The notes below the pieces were generated by a model. That model made no database searches. It had not been told where the DNA came from and worked only from the letters and a program-made list of their open reading frames with translations. A DNA stretch of 52,723 bases, from contig JAJZTY010000002.1 in NCBI GenBank assembly GCA_021847325.1, forward strand, positions 1-52,723, in the 5' to 3' direction. Position numbers and translations under genes: made by a program. Positions 27,332 through 35,303 of this stretch are shown in pieces. Origin of the DNA: Bacillota bacterium (GTDB lineage: Bacteria; Bacillota_I; Bacilli_A; Erysipelotrichales; Erysipelotrichaceae). Within the stretch, counting starts at the first letter, position 1. The number at the start of each line of letters is the position of its first letter.

Positions 27332-27640
27332 ATGAGTATAAGTTTTAGAATAACACCAGAAGAAGAAGTTCAAATTCGCAATTACGCTCAATTCAAAGGT
27401 GTAAGTATTAGTACACTAATTAAAGAAGCTGGATCCACATCAAGCAAAATTAATCTATTATTGGATAGAGAAGCACTTAGTTAATAAAGACCCACGTTCA
27501 ACCGGAAAACATTAACCGCTAATTATTCAGGTTCATGGAGATATCGAGTTGGAGACTACCGTTTAATTGCGGAAATAATGGATGAAGTATTAATTTTACA
27601 CTTACTTATGGTTTCACATAGAAGTCAATCTTATCGATAA
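27332..27640 (+). pseudogene. Relic of a RelBE-type toxin-antitoxin pair (deletion plus frameshift)
   Basis: An ATG at 27332 with an AGAGGTG ribosome binding site starts an antitoxin N-terminus, MSISFRITPEEEVQIRNYAQ..., which runs into unrelated residues after about position 33 and stops at 27484. A second frame, from about 27423, reads KKLDPHQAKLIYYWIEKHL then KDPRSTGK, which is the middle of a RelE-type toxin. After a one-base loss near 27510 the third frame gives SGSWRYRVGDYRLIAEI to a stop at 27640, the toxin C-terminus. The antitoxin C-terminus and toxin N-terminus are missing, so neither protein is likely to work. Confidence 0.8.
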
Positions 27641-27665
27641 AAAAGACGAAATGATTCGTCTTTTC
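27641..27665. terminator. Terminator after the relBE relic
   Basis: AAAAGACGA/TCGTCTTTT hairpin with T or A runs on both sides, before the convergent GNAT gene. A very similar hairpin recurs at 38385-38412. Confidence 0.75.
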
Positions 27666-27675
27666 TTTTCATTTC

Positions 27676-28449
27676 CTATTTTTTCTTTTCCCATATCGTA
27701 TGTGATTGATACGGAAACATTCCAATCGAATAATAGAATGGTTGATTGGATCCTACAAAAACTCGTTTAGCACCTTCAATAAATACTCGTTTAACCCCTT
27801 CATAGACAAGTGCTTTTGCGAGTCCAAGTCCTCTACATTCAGGAATTGTCGCAAGTGGTTCGATTAATCCGAAATCAAGTTGTTTATCATACCATAATCC
27901 ACAATAAGAGACATAATGACCTTCAGAATTCACAATCGCTAACTTTAATGATAAATCGACATTCTCTCTTAACATCTCTGAATCTGCTTGTCTTTTTTGG
28001 TTATCATCATACACGAGTGGTCCTTCTCCATTCATCTCGTGATTAAATCCTTTCCATAAACAATTTAAATATTCATAAGGATTATACTCTTCTAACATAG
28101 AAATTAATTTATAACCATCTGGCAACGTGTAATTTAAATCATTATTCCCCTTATAAAATACCGCATCATGTTCAGCTTTTGAAGAAGCGATAAACCCATT
28201 TGAATATGCAATTTTTTGAAATGCATCATCTGTTTGAGGTATCACAACTTTCACAAGTCCATTTACACAATAATTCTCATCTACAATCTGAATCATTTCA
28301 TTTTTTAAATATTCATATTCTGGCAAAGTTATACAATAAGCTGTATCCAGTACCGTATCATACGTGACCAATCCTACTATATTATCTTGATCTTCCCATA
28401 ATTGAATCTTGTATAGGTTGTGTTGATCTAGCCAACCATGTGTGATCAT
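27676..28449 (-). CDS. GNAT family acetyltransferase, start codon uncertain
   Basis: The first ATG gives 257 residues with a C-terminal GNAT motif (LATIPECRGLGLAKALVYEG near residue 197). However, the frame stays open for 38 further codons up to 28563 and that stretch reads like the true N-terminus (TRPYINKAGITEDYKGVRDF). No ATG, GTG or TTG is present there. A GGAG lies five bases before an ATA codon at 28563, inside the overlapping marR stop. Either a non-standard start is used, or the original start was lost and a shortened protein is made. Acceptor substrate unknown. Confidence 0.75.
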   Translation of the reverse strand: MITHGWLDQHNLYKIQLWEDQDNIVGLVTYDTVLDTAYCITLPEYEYLKNEMIQIVDENYCVNGLVKVVIPQTDDAFQKIAYSNGFIASSKAEHDAVFYKGNNDLNYTLPDGYKLISMLEEYNPYEYLNCLWKGFNHEMNGEGPLVYDDNQKRQADSEMLRENVDLSLKLAIVNSEGHYVSYCGLWYDKQLDFGLIEPLATIPECRGLGLAKALVYEGVKRVFIEGAKRVFVGSNQPFYYSIGMFPYQSHTIWEKKK

Positions 28450-28559
28450 CCAATCCCATTGTGCATAAACAAACTCACAATATCCTCGTTGGATGAGAAA
28501 GTCTCTTACTCCTTTATAATCTTCAGTTATTCCTGCTTTATTGATATAGGGTCTTGTTT

Positions 28560-29030
28560 TTATGATGTCTCCATATCATTTAGATTAAACATGAGTTGGA
28601 ATAATACCTTTTTGAGTGTATCTAAGTCCTTTTCTTCAATATTTTTAAAGAATGAGTCCATAAATTTAATTGAAGTTGGAATGAGTTTGTCCCATATTAA
28701 CTTAGATTCTGGTGTCGACTTAATTCTTAATGCTCGAGCATCTTTTGGGTCTTTTGCGATATCAATCATGTTCTTTTCTTTTAACTTAAGCGCAACTTGT
28801 TTAACATTTTGATAAGAACTACCCATTTCTTGTGACAATTCATTTAAAGTAGGCGCAGATTCAAACATCGTATCGAGTATCACCATTAAGAACCATTGTT
28901 TAGAAGTTAAATCAAATTCTTTCAATGCTTTATCCAATTGAGTATCTAATTTTATAGCAGTTATTAATAATGCCCCAAATGAAAATTGTTTAGAGTCCAT
29001 CATTTCAGCTTTTTCATAGTTTATATTCAT
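28560..29030 (-). CDS. MarR family transcriptional regulator
   Basis: A 156-residue winged-helix regulator. The DNA-binding part is at about residues 55-110 (TLNELSQEMGSSYQNVKQVALKLKEK), with the wing DPKDARALRIKST, flanked by helices for dimerisation. AGAGG lies five bases before the ATG. Its promoter region contains a perfect palindrome, so autorepression is likely. It overlaps the reading frame of the downstream GNAT and probably controls it. Confidence 0.88.
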   Translation of the reverse strand: MNINYEKAEMMDSKQFSFGALLITAIKLDTQLDKALKEFDLTSKQWFLMVILDTMFESAPTLNELSQEMGSSYQNVKQVALKLKEKNMIDIAKDPKDARALRIKSTPESKLIWDKLIPTSIKFMDSFFKNIEEKDLDTLKKVLFQLMFNLNDMETS

Positions 29031-29069
29031 AAATACCTCTTTCTATTGACATAATATGTTACCTACCTT

Positions 29070-29098
29070 ATTATATAACATGTTATGTATATACACAA
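29070..29098 (-). promoter_or_regulatory. marR promoter with embedded palindromic operator
   Basis: On the minus strand a TATAAT-type -10 near 29069-29074 lies 17 bases from a TTGTGT -35. The spacer holds the perfect palindrome ATAACATGTTAT (29075-29086). A degenerate copy, ATAATATGTTAC, is at 29051-29062. Both are suitable MarR-type operator sites. Confidence 0.55.
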
Positions 29099-29116
29099 TC
29101 TATTTAAGAGATTACG

Positions 29117-29390
29117 ATGAAGAAACATTCAATAGGTTCGAAATGTGTGTTGCTTAGTATTGTATTAATCGCTTTTATAATATTAACAGAAGTGATTAGT
29201 AAGTTTTCATTTTATCTCACAAATTTGATATATCCAAATACACCTTTTCTTATTATTGATTCCTATGGGGTTTATTGGTACATTACGTTACATCATCTTA
29301 AAGTTTGATTCAATTATTCCTTCAATGATTGTTCATGGATTATTGAATGCGGTTATTATAAGTTCTGGATTTTTATTTTCAATGATATAG
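29117..29390 (+). pseudogene. Relic of a CPBP-family membrane protease
   Basis: The first 63 codons encode one or two membrane spans starting MKKHSIGSKCVLLS, then stop at 29308. A frame shifted near 29268 continues as FIGTLRYIILKFDSIIPSM and VHGLLNAVIISSGFLF to a stop at 29390. That tail is the last conserved block, with its His, of CPBP (Abi) intramembrane proteases. The EExxxR motif and the middle of the protein, some 100 residues, are missing. It is decayed by internal deletion and frameshift. Confidence 0.65.
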
Positions 29391-29400
29391 CCACTAACAC

Positions 29401-29432
29401 AAAAGCACCCCAATTTGACTTGAGGTGCTTTT
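29401..29432. terminator. Bidirectional terminator
   Basis: AAAAGCACC (29401-29409) pairs with GGTGCTTTT (29424-29432) with further pairing inside. It closes the decayed CPBP locus. Confidence 0.8.
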
Positions 29433-29462
29433 GTAAAGGATATACACAGACAAATACTATCG

Positions 29463-29483
29463 AAAAGCATTGGCTATATGCTT
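29463..29483 (-). terminator. Weak terminator of the PTS operon
   Basis: AAGCAT/ATGCTT stem (29465-29470, 29478-29483) followed on the minus strand by four T residues. It overlaps the stop of the HAD phosphatase gene. Confidence 0.5.
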
Positions 29484-30129
29484 AATCGAACAACTGAATG
29501 GCCGATTCAAAGCTTTCCAACTGGGCATGTATTTTTATGTCAGGGTATGATTCTTTTATCATATCCGGGATATACACAACACTTAAACCGGCACGATTGC
29601 ACGACAACATTCCATTGTATGAATCTTCAAATGCTAGTATTTTTGAAGTATCTGTATTGGATAACTCAATTGCCTTAAGATATACATCAGGAAATGGTTT
29701 TGTGCGTTCTACTTGATTCCCATAAACAATAAACTTAAATCGATCATGTAGATTAAAATATTTTAATATTCTTTCAGCTTTATACTGAAATGTAGAGGTT
29801 ACACAAGCATAAGGTATATTTCGTTCATCTAGAATTTTCATAAATTCTAATGCATATGGTTTTAACGTAACTTCATTCTTTTCTAATCTTTCCCAAAATA
29901 AAGCATCACGTTTATCTCTTAATGACATAGCAAATTCACGATCTTGTGTATATTGATTAATATCATCCACAATTTCTAAGAAACCTAAACCTCTCCAACT
30001 CATAATCGTTTCATATGAAATTGGTATATTATATCGAATGAATGTCTCAAGCCATAGATCACAATAGATTCGTTCGCTATCAACTAAACATCCATCCATA
30101 TCAAAGAATACATATTCAAAGGAACTCAT
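29482..30129 (-). CDS. HAD family phosphatase, beta-phosphoglucomutase-like
   Basis: A 215-residue HAD hydrolase of subfamily IA. Motif I DMDGCLVDSE (about residues 10-19) has the nucleophilic Asp and the acid/base Asp; motif II is VTSTF; motif III Lys is in ERTKPFPD; motif IV is FEDSYNGM. The cap domain is alpha-helical. It overlaps the aldolase gene by one base and is the last gene of the PTS operon. A role in dephosphorylating or isomerising a sugar-acid phosphate is likely but not specified by sequence. Confidence 0.88.
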   Translation of the reverse strand: MSSFEYVFFDMDGCLVDSERIYCDLWLETFIRYNIPISYETIMSWRGLGFLEIVDDINQYTQDREFAMSLRDKRDALFWERLEKNEVTLKPYALEFMKILDERNIPYACVTSTFQYKAERILKYFNLHDRFKFIVYGNQVERTKPFPDVYLKAIELSNTDTSKILAFEDSYNGMLSCNRAGLSVVYIPDMIKESYPDIKIHAQLESFESAIQLFD

Positions 30130-30761
30130 TATTGTGATAGTGCTTCTATAAAGCGTTTTGCTTCACGTGTAACAGCATCATAATCACCTGTTTTTGCGCC
30201 AGCTGTTAATGATCCACCTACTCCAATCGCAACTGCACCTGCTTTGACCCATTGCGCAATATTGTCGACTGAAACTCCACCCGTTGGCATGAAATTAGCT
30301 TGTGGGAGAGGTGCTTTGAAATCTTTTATAGTTTCTGGACGATATAAATTACCTGGGAAAAGTTTAATAATATCTGCACCATGTTCTAAACATTCAATAA
30401 TTTCATTTACTGTCATCGCTCCTGGTAAATAAGGAACACGATAACGATTACATAAAGTACTAGTAGGTTCATTGAAACTTGGCGATACAACAAACTGTGC
30501 TCCAGCTAAGATGCATAATCGAGCTGTCTCAGAATCTAATACTGTCCCAGCCCCAATCACTACATCCTTGCCTTTATATTCTTGAGTTAAAGTTGAGATG
30601 ATATCCACTGCACCAGGAACAGTCATCGTTACCTCAATCAATTTAATCCCACCTTTTTGAACTGCATCCACAACCTTAAGTCCTTGTTCCTTGGATTCAG
30701 CTCGTATTACAGCTACTAATTTATCCTCCATAATTCGTTTGATAATATCAATTTTATCCAT
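30129..30761 (-). CDS. eda: KDPG/KHG aldolase
   Basis: A 210-residue class I aldolase that splits 2-keto-3-deoxy-6-phosphogluconate to pyruvate and glyceraldehyde-3-phosphate, or acts on 4-hydroxy-2-oxoglutarate. The catalytic Glu is in LIEVTMTVPG and the Schiff-base Lys in DIIKLFPGN; the phosphate loop is MPTGGVS. No 6-phosphogluconate dehydratase (Edd) is encoded in the operon, so the source of its substrate is not explained by the neighbours. It overlaps the genes on both sides by one base. Confidence 0.92.
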   Translation of the reverse strand: MDKIDIIKRIMEDKLVAVIRAESKEQGLKVVDAVQKGGIKLIEVTMTVPGAVDIISTLTQEYKGKDVVIGAGTVLDSETARLCILAGAQFVVSPSFNEPTSTLCNRYRVPYLPGAMTVNEIIECLEHGADIIKLFPGNLYRPETIKDFKAPLPQANFMPTGGVSVDNIAQWVKAGAVAIGVGGSLTAGAKTGDYDAVTREAKRFIEALSQ

Positions 30762-31696
30762 TATAGAAGTCCTCTTTTCTTAAATGCATCGATTAAATTA
30801 TCGACCGCAAAATTACTCATATTCTCAATAGCACCTTCGGTAGAAGCTGCACAATGAGATCCTACAATCACATTGTTAAAGTTTAATAAAGGAGATTCTG
30901 AAGCAGGTTCATGTTCAAATACATCAATACCTGCTCCATAAATCTTCTTTTCACTTAGAATTCGTGCAAGATCATCTTCATTTATAATTCCACCACGAGC
31001 CGTATTGATGATAATCGCATTCTTCTTCATACGACTCATGAGATTATAATTCAATAGATACGCTGTCTCAGGTATTAATGGTAAATGTATACTGATAAAA
31101 TCACACGTTTCAATAATTTCATCCACCGAAGTAAATCGAACTTGATGATTATTCGCAAACTCATGGTCTTGGTATGTGTCATACGCTAAGACTTCCATAT
31201 CAAATCCTCTTGCACGGCACGCGACTGCTTTACCAATATTCCCAAAACCCAGAATACCAATTCTCTTTTGATAAATATCAACGGTAACTTTTTTTGACCA
31301 ATCTTTCTTGTGACAAGCTTCATTGATTTCAGTCACTCTTCGTGCAACAGCAAGTATAAGCGCAAAGGCATAATCCGCAACAGCTTGTGAATTTGCGTTC
31401 TTGGTAATATGAACATCAATATTGTGTTTCTTACAATAATCTAAATCAATATTATCCACGCCTACTCCATATTTAGAAATAACGCTTAATTTCTTTGCGT
31501 GCGATAAAACTCTTTCATTTAATGGATCGACTCCAATAATAATTCCATCCACATCTGAAACTAATTCGATTAATTCATCTTCACTTAGAATGGAACCACT
31601 TGGATTTGAAACAATTTCAATTCCATGTTCAAGTAATTGGTTTTTGGCAATATCATTGTATTTACCAAAAGATCGCGGTGTGATTAAGACTTTCAT
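30761..31696 (-). CDS. D-2-hydroxyacid dehydrogenase, SerA-like
   Basis: A 311-residue NAD(P)-dependent dehydrogenase. The nucleotide-binding GFGNIGKAVACRARG is near residue 152. The catalytic triad is in place: Arg in NTARGGIINE, Glu in VFEHEP, and His in GSHCAA. It resembles D-3-phosphoglycerate dehydrogenase without the C-terminal ACT domain. In this operon it more likely interconverts a 2-keto and a 2-hydroxy sugar acid. It overlaps both neighbours by one base. Confidence 0.88.
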   Translation of the reverse strand: MKVLITPRSFGKYNDIAKNQLLEHGIEIVSNPSGSILSEDELIELVSDVDGIIIGVDPLNERVLSHAKKLSVISKYGVGVDNIDLDYCKKHNIDVHITKNANSQAVADYAFALILAVARRVTEINEACHKKDWSKKVTVDIYQKRIGILGFGNIGKAVACRARGFDMEVLAYDTYQDHEFANNHQVRFTSVDEIIETCDFISIHLPLIPETAYLLNYNLMSRMKKNAIIINTARGGIINEDDLARILSEKKIYGAGIDVFEHEPASESPLLNFNNVIVGSHCAASTEGAIENMSNFAVDNLIDAFKKRGLL

Positions 31697-32103
31697 TAGA
31701 ATTCACCCTTAAAACCTTTTATATTACTAATACCCATATTCATAACTTCTTCATACAACTGATCTAATTTCATATAGTTACGCGCATTTAATGACTCAAT
31801 TACCATCGGTAGATTAACTCCAGTAATCAGTCTTACATTTTTTTCACGACTTTTAATCTCTTGATAATTAAACATCACTGAGTTGTATGGTGATGCGCCA
31901 AATAAATCCACTAATACAAGAACTCCTTCTCCTGTATCAAGTAAACTTATATGTTCAAGTACGTTTTCTTTGAATTCAGAAAAATCATCACCTTCATATA
32001 ATCCTAGTGTATTGAACGATTCATTTTGACCCATAATCATTTCAACACTATTCTTTAATCCATCCGCTAGTTTTCCATGCGTTAAAATTAATACACCAAC
32101 CAT
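31696..32103 (-). CDS. PTS mannose/fructose/sorbose-family IIA component
   Basis: A 135-residue cytoplasmic protein. The phosphoacceptor is His9 in VLILTHGKLADGL, as in EIIA-Man, and VLVDLFGASPYNSVM near residue 63 is conserved. It receives phosphate from HPr and passes it to the IIB encoded two genes upstream. It overlaps the following dehydrogenase gene by one base. Confidence 0.92.
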   Translation of the reverse strand: MVGVLILTHGKLADGLKNSVEMIMGQNESFNTLGLYEGDDFSEFKENVLEHISLLDTGEGVLVLVDLFGASPYNSVMFNYQEIKSREKNVRLITGVNLPMVIESLNARNYMKLDQLYEEVMNMGISNIKGFKGEF

Positions 32104-32112
32104 AAATTTCTC

Positions 32113-33111
32113 CTATTGATTTACGAGCTCAATTAACTCTTTATTAATGAGGTTCAATGGAACTTCACCAGCGGCAACTTTTTCACAATCCGACACACAT
32201 TTCTCACCCATACCTTCTAAACATTCATAGGTATAAGCAGATGTATGTGGTGTGACTGTTATAAATGGACTCGAGAAGAGTGGATGACTTGAATCAATGG
32301 GTTCACCTTCCACAACATCTGTTCCATAACTAAATATTTTACGATCAATAACAGCCTGAATGATGGCACGATCATCAACTAACTCTCCACGAGCTGTATT
32401 AACAATCATGACATGATCTTTCATCTGTTGAATTTGTTCATGTTTGATTAAGTGATAACTTTTATCATTCACAAATGCATTTAATGAGATTATGTCTGAT
32501 TCGCGAAGTAACTCTTCTAAAGAAACGGGAATCGCACCTTTCTCTCTCAATAGTTCATCGGATAGATAAGGATCATATGCTAATAGTCGACATTTGAAAC
32601 CCTCTTTTAATATGGATCCAACTCTTGAACCAATATTTCCAAATCCAATAACACCTGCTGTTTTATGACGGATTTGATATCCCATAAACTCTGCACGACG
32701 TTTCCACTCACCATTTTCTGCCGCTTCTGCCGCACATTTAAGTTGACGAGTTGAATTCATAAGATGTGCTATCGCGTTTTCCGCAACCGCATCTTGTTCG
32801 ACAATTCCTTCCACAATCGTCACATAACAATTGTGTTGAGTGGCCGACGTTACATCGACATTGTTATAGCCGATTCCATGTCGAGTTAAGAGTTTAACGC
32901 CAGGATGATTTTCAAAAAATTCTTTGGTAAAAAACGGAGTGACTGAGGCAATAATGTAGTTATAATCCTTTAATGTTTCCGCGAGCTCTTTTGGATGTAT
33001 ATCACTTGGAAATTTAAAGAACTCGATTGGACCAATTTTCTTGAGTCGATTCAGTTGTTCAGGAAAATACTTCCCGAACGAACTGCTATTTACTATTGCG
33101 ATACGATCCAT
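32113..33111 (-). CDS. D-2-hydroxyacid dehydrogenase, CtBP/2-ketogluconate reductase type
   Basis: A 332-residue D-isomer-specific 2-hydroxyacid dehydrogenase. The Rossmann loop is GFGNIGSRVGSIL (near residue 156), and the catalytic Arg (NTARGELVDD), Glu (DVVEGEP) and His (VTPHTSAYT) are intact. It is only distantly similar to the second dehydrogenase in the operon, so the two probably act on different substrates. A 2-keto-6-phosphogluconate reductase activity would join the PTS to the 6-phosphogluconate dehydrogenase. This is inference. Confidence 0.88.
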   Translation of the reverse strand: MDRIAIVNSSSFGKYFPEQLNRLKKIGPIEFFKFPSDIHPKELAETLKDYNYIIASVTPFFTKEFFENHPGVKLLTRHGIGYNNVDVTSATQHNCYVTIVEGIVEQDAVAENAIAHLMNSTRQLKCAAEAAENGEWKRRAEFMGYQIRHKTAGVIGFGNIGSRVGSILKEGFKCRLLAYDPYLSDELLREKGAIPVSLEELLRESDIISLNAFVNDKSYHLIKHEQIQQMKDHVMIVNTARGELVDDRAIIQAVIDRKIFSYGTDVVEGEPIDSSHPLFSSPFITVTPHTSAYTYECLEGMGEKCVSDCEKVAAGEVPLNLINKELIELVNQ

Positions 33112-33112
33112 A

Positions 33113-33604
33113 TTAGAATTGTTTTAAAGCTTCTGCGAGAGAGACTTTATTACTGTCCGGTAACATTTGGAAGAAAATTTCTACATTGTATTCTTTATTT
33201 AATTCACGCAATAATTCTGCTTCATCATTTCCGATTGAAACACTGTTAATAATAAATTTGGTATCTTTGCGTTTCGCTATTCCACCAATATTTACTAGTG
33301 TTGCTGGTAATCCTTTTTTAACCGCTTCACTTACTGTAAAAACGGATTTGAAGAGTAATATTGCCTTGTAATTTTCAAATTGAGTGGTATTCCAATATTC
33401 AATCGCTTCATCGATACTCATGACTTTTACTTTGAATCCTGAATGTTCACCAGAACTAATAAAGATTTGTTTCATAAAGTCATCTTTAGCTACTTCAGTA
33501 TCAATAATAAAGATTGCGTTAATGCCTAAACCCTTTGACCATTTAGTCATGACTTGTCCGTGTACTAAACGATCATCGATGCGTGTTAATTGTATTTGTC
33601 CCAT
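33113..33604 (-). CDS. PTS mannose/fructose/sorbose-family IIB component
   Basis: A 163-residue IIB protein. RIDDRLVHGQVMTKW has the phosphoacceptor His15. GGAGG lies five bases before the ATG at 33604, so the longer frame opening at 33625 is not used. It transfers phosphate from IIA to the sugar bound by IIC/IID. A 9-bp hairpin separates it from the IID gene. Confidence 0.92.
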   Translation of the reverse strand: MGQIQLTRIDDRLVHGQVMTKWSKGLGINAIFIIDTEVAKDDFMKQIFISSGEHSGFKVKVMSIDEAIEYWNTTQFENYKAILLFKSVFTVSEAVKKGLPATLVNIGGIAKRKDTKFIINSVSIGNDEAELLRELNKEYNVEIFFQMLPDSNKVSLAEALKQF

Positions 33605-33623
33605 GTTGTCCTCCTTTATAGAC

Positions 33624-33651
33624 ACACTCCCACACAGAAGTATGGGAGTGT
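33624..33651 (-). promoter_or_regulatory. Intercistronic hairpin between IID and IIB
   Basis: ACACTCCCA (33624-33632) pairs perfectly with TGGGAGTGT (33643-33651) across a 10-base loop. No T tract follows on the minus strand, so it more likely stabilises or marks processing of the operon mRNA than terminates it. Confidence 0.6.
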
Positions 33652-33660
33652 AATGGTTAA

Positions 33661-34506
33661 TTAAAGAATATTAAACCAAGCTAATACACCGAGTACTGCT
33701 GTTAATCCTAAAATAGCGTTCGTAACTTTAATTCCCTTCTTAGAGAAGTAGAAGTAAATAGCCATAATTACGGTAAATGGTAATAAACCAGGTAGTAAGC
33801 CATCTAGAATGTTTTGTAAAACGAACTCTTTTCCAGAAATATTAAGTGTGAAGACAGACGCTACTTTTACATAACTGGAAGCGATAATACCCATCATGAA
33901 TAAACCTAATACAGATAGACCTTCGATGATAGCAGTCATTTTCTTTCCACTAACAAGTTCAGTTGCTGCAGCACGTCCTAGTTTATAGCCATTACGTGTA
34001 AAGTAATATCCATATAAGTAAGTAACTAATGTAAATCCGATCCAAGGGAACAATGAACCCATTGGAGATCCAGCTTGTGCCCAAGGCAATGCGATAGCAA
34101 TAAAGATATATTGAACAGTACCAGAGTCGATCGCATCCCCAATACCAGCTAAAGCACCCATTAAACCTAATTTAGTATTGTTAATAAGGTCATGTGTAAC
34201 GGTAACTTCTTCATTATTTGCGATTTGATTTGCGCGTGTTTCTTCTAAAGAAGCGACGATACCTGTAATGGTTCCTCCACCCCAAATAGCTTGAGTGTTA
34301 AAGAACATTAGGTGACGGTGATATGCTTCACGAAGATCATCATCATTCTTATATAATTTTCTTAATAAAGGCATTAATGCTAGTAATAATGATGGAGAGA
34401 TATAACGGTCGAAAGCATGTGGAACTTCATTTGCCCACCACCAACGGAACCAAGCGCCATGTAAATCTTTTTGTGTAATCTTTTCAGGTGTCATATTTTT
34501 ACTCAT
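33661..34506 (-). CDS. PTS mannose/fructose/sorbose-family IID component
   Basis: A 281-residue membrane component. The early WFRWWWANEVPHAFDR, the FFNTQAIWGGGTITGIVASLEE region near residue 68, and LMGALAGIGDAIDSGTVQYI near residue 113 are IID signatures. With IIC it forms the translocation channel. It starts 11 bases after the IIC gene. Confidence 0.93.
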   Translation of the reverse strand: MSKNMTPEKITQKDLHGAWFRWWWANEVPHAFDRYISPSLLLALMPLLRKLYKNDDDLREAYHRHLMFFNTQAIWGGGTITGIVASLEETRANQIANNEEVTVTHDLINNTKLGLMGALAGIGDAIDSGTVQYIFIAIALPWAQAGSPMGSLFPWIGFTLVTYLYGYYFTRNGYKLGRAAATELVSGKKMTAIIEGLSVLGLFMMGIIASSYVKVASVFTLNISGKEFVLQNILDGLLPGLLPFTVIMAIYFYFSKKGIKVTNAILGLTAVLGVLAWFNIL

Positions 34507-34517
34507 GATATAGCTCC

Positions 34518-35279
34518 TTAATCTTTACTTAAGCGAGTAACAAGAACATAGATAAACGCAAGTACGCTACCTAGAACTGCATATGTAATCATTGTTACGC
34601 CTAATGGTTTTAATACGTATGCTAAGAAGAACGCTAGGATAAAGAACACGATGTATTCTTTTTTACCAATAACGTGAACAGATAACGCGATACCGACTGC
34701 AGCTAATCCACCACCCACAACGGATAGTACATGGAATAATTGACTACTTGCATTCGCTGCTGTGAATTCCGCAATAAATGGAGCTCCATAATATAATGCT
34801 AAGAACATAACTGGTACATAAAGTGCGAAAGATACAATAATTGGTAACCCCATAATAGAGAACCATAAACCTTTATCATTCAATTCTTCTGCAAATTTAT
34901 CGGATAAACGAATAATAAATGTATTTAAGAAGAATCTGAATTGGTATAAGTAACCACCTAATAATCCAACTGGAATAGCGATTGCGATCGCTTCATAAGG
35001 TTCCATCTTAGCTAATAGAGCTACAGGAACTGCGATAGCTGTCGCAACTGCAGGTTCTGAAGGCATTGAACCTCCTGGCGCAATAACGCCCATATAAACT
35101 AATTGAATACCTGCTGTAATAACCATTGCTTCAGGTACTCTACCCATAACTAGACCAACAACTAAGCCAGTCATCATTGGGCTAAAACGCATCGTTAGAG
35201 TTGCATACCCTAAACCACGTGATTGCACAGCTGCTACGAATAACGCAATCAGCAATGCTTGAACTACTGTTAATTCCAT
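34518..35279 (-). CDS. PTS mannose/fructose/sorbose-family IIC component
   Basis: A 253-residue polytopic membrane protein. QSRGLGYATLTMRFSPMMTG near residue 19 and the GVIAPGGSMPSEPAVATAIA region near residue 64 are typical of IIC proteins. It determines sugar specificity with IID. A gluconate-type specificity is known for some family members whose operons also encode a 6-phosphogluconate dehydrogenase, as here. It lies 24 bases after that gene. Confidence 0.92.
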   Translation of the reverse strand: MELTVVQALLIALFVAAVQSRGLGYATLTMRFSPMMTGLVVGLVMGRVPEAMVITAGIQLVYMGVIAPGGSMPSEPAVATAIAVPVALLAKMEPYEAIAIAIPVGLLGGYLYQFRFFLNTFIIRLSDKFAEELNDKGLWFSIMGLPIIVSFALYVPVMFLALYYGAPFIAEFTAANASSQLFHVLSVVGGGLAAVGIALSVHVIGKKEYIVFFILAFFLAYVLKPLGVTMITYAVLGSVLAFIYVLVTRLSKD

Positions 35280-35303
35280 GATTTTCCTTTCCTTACCCTA
35301 AGG

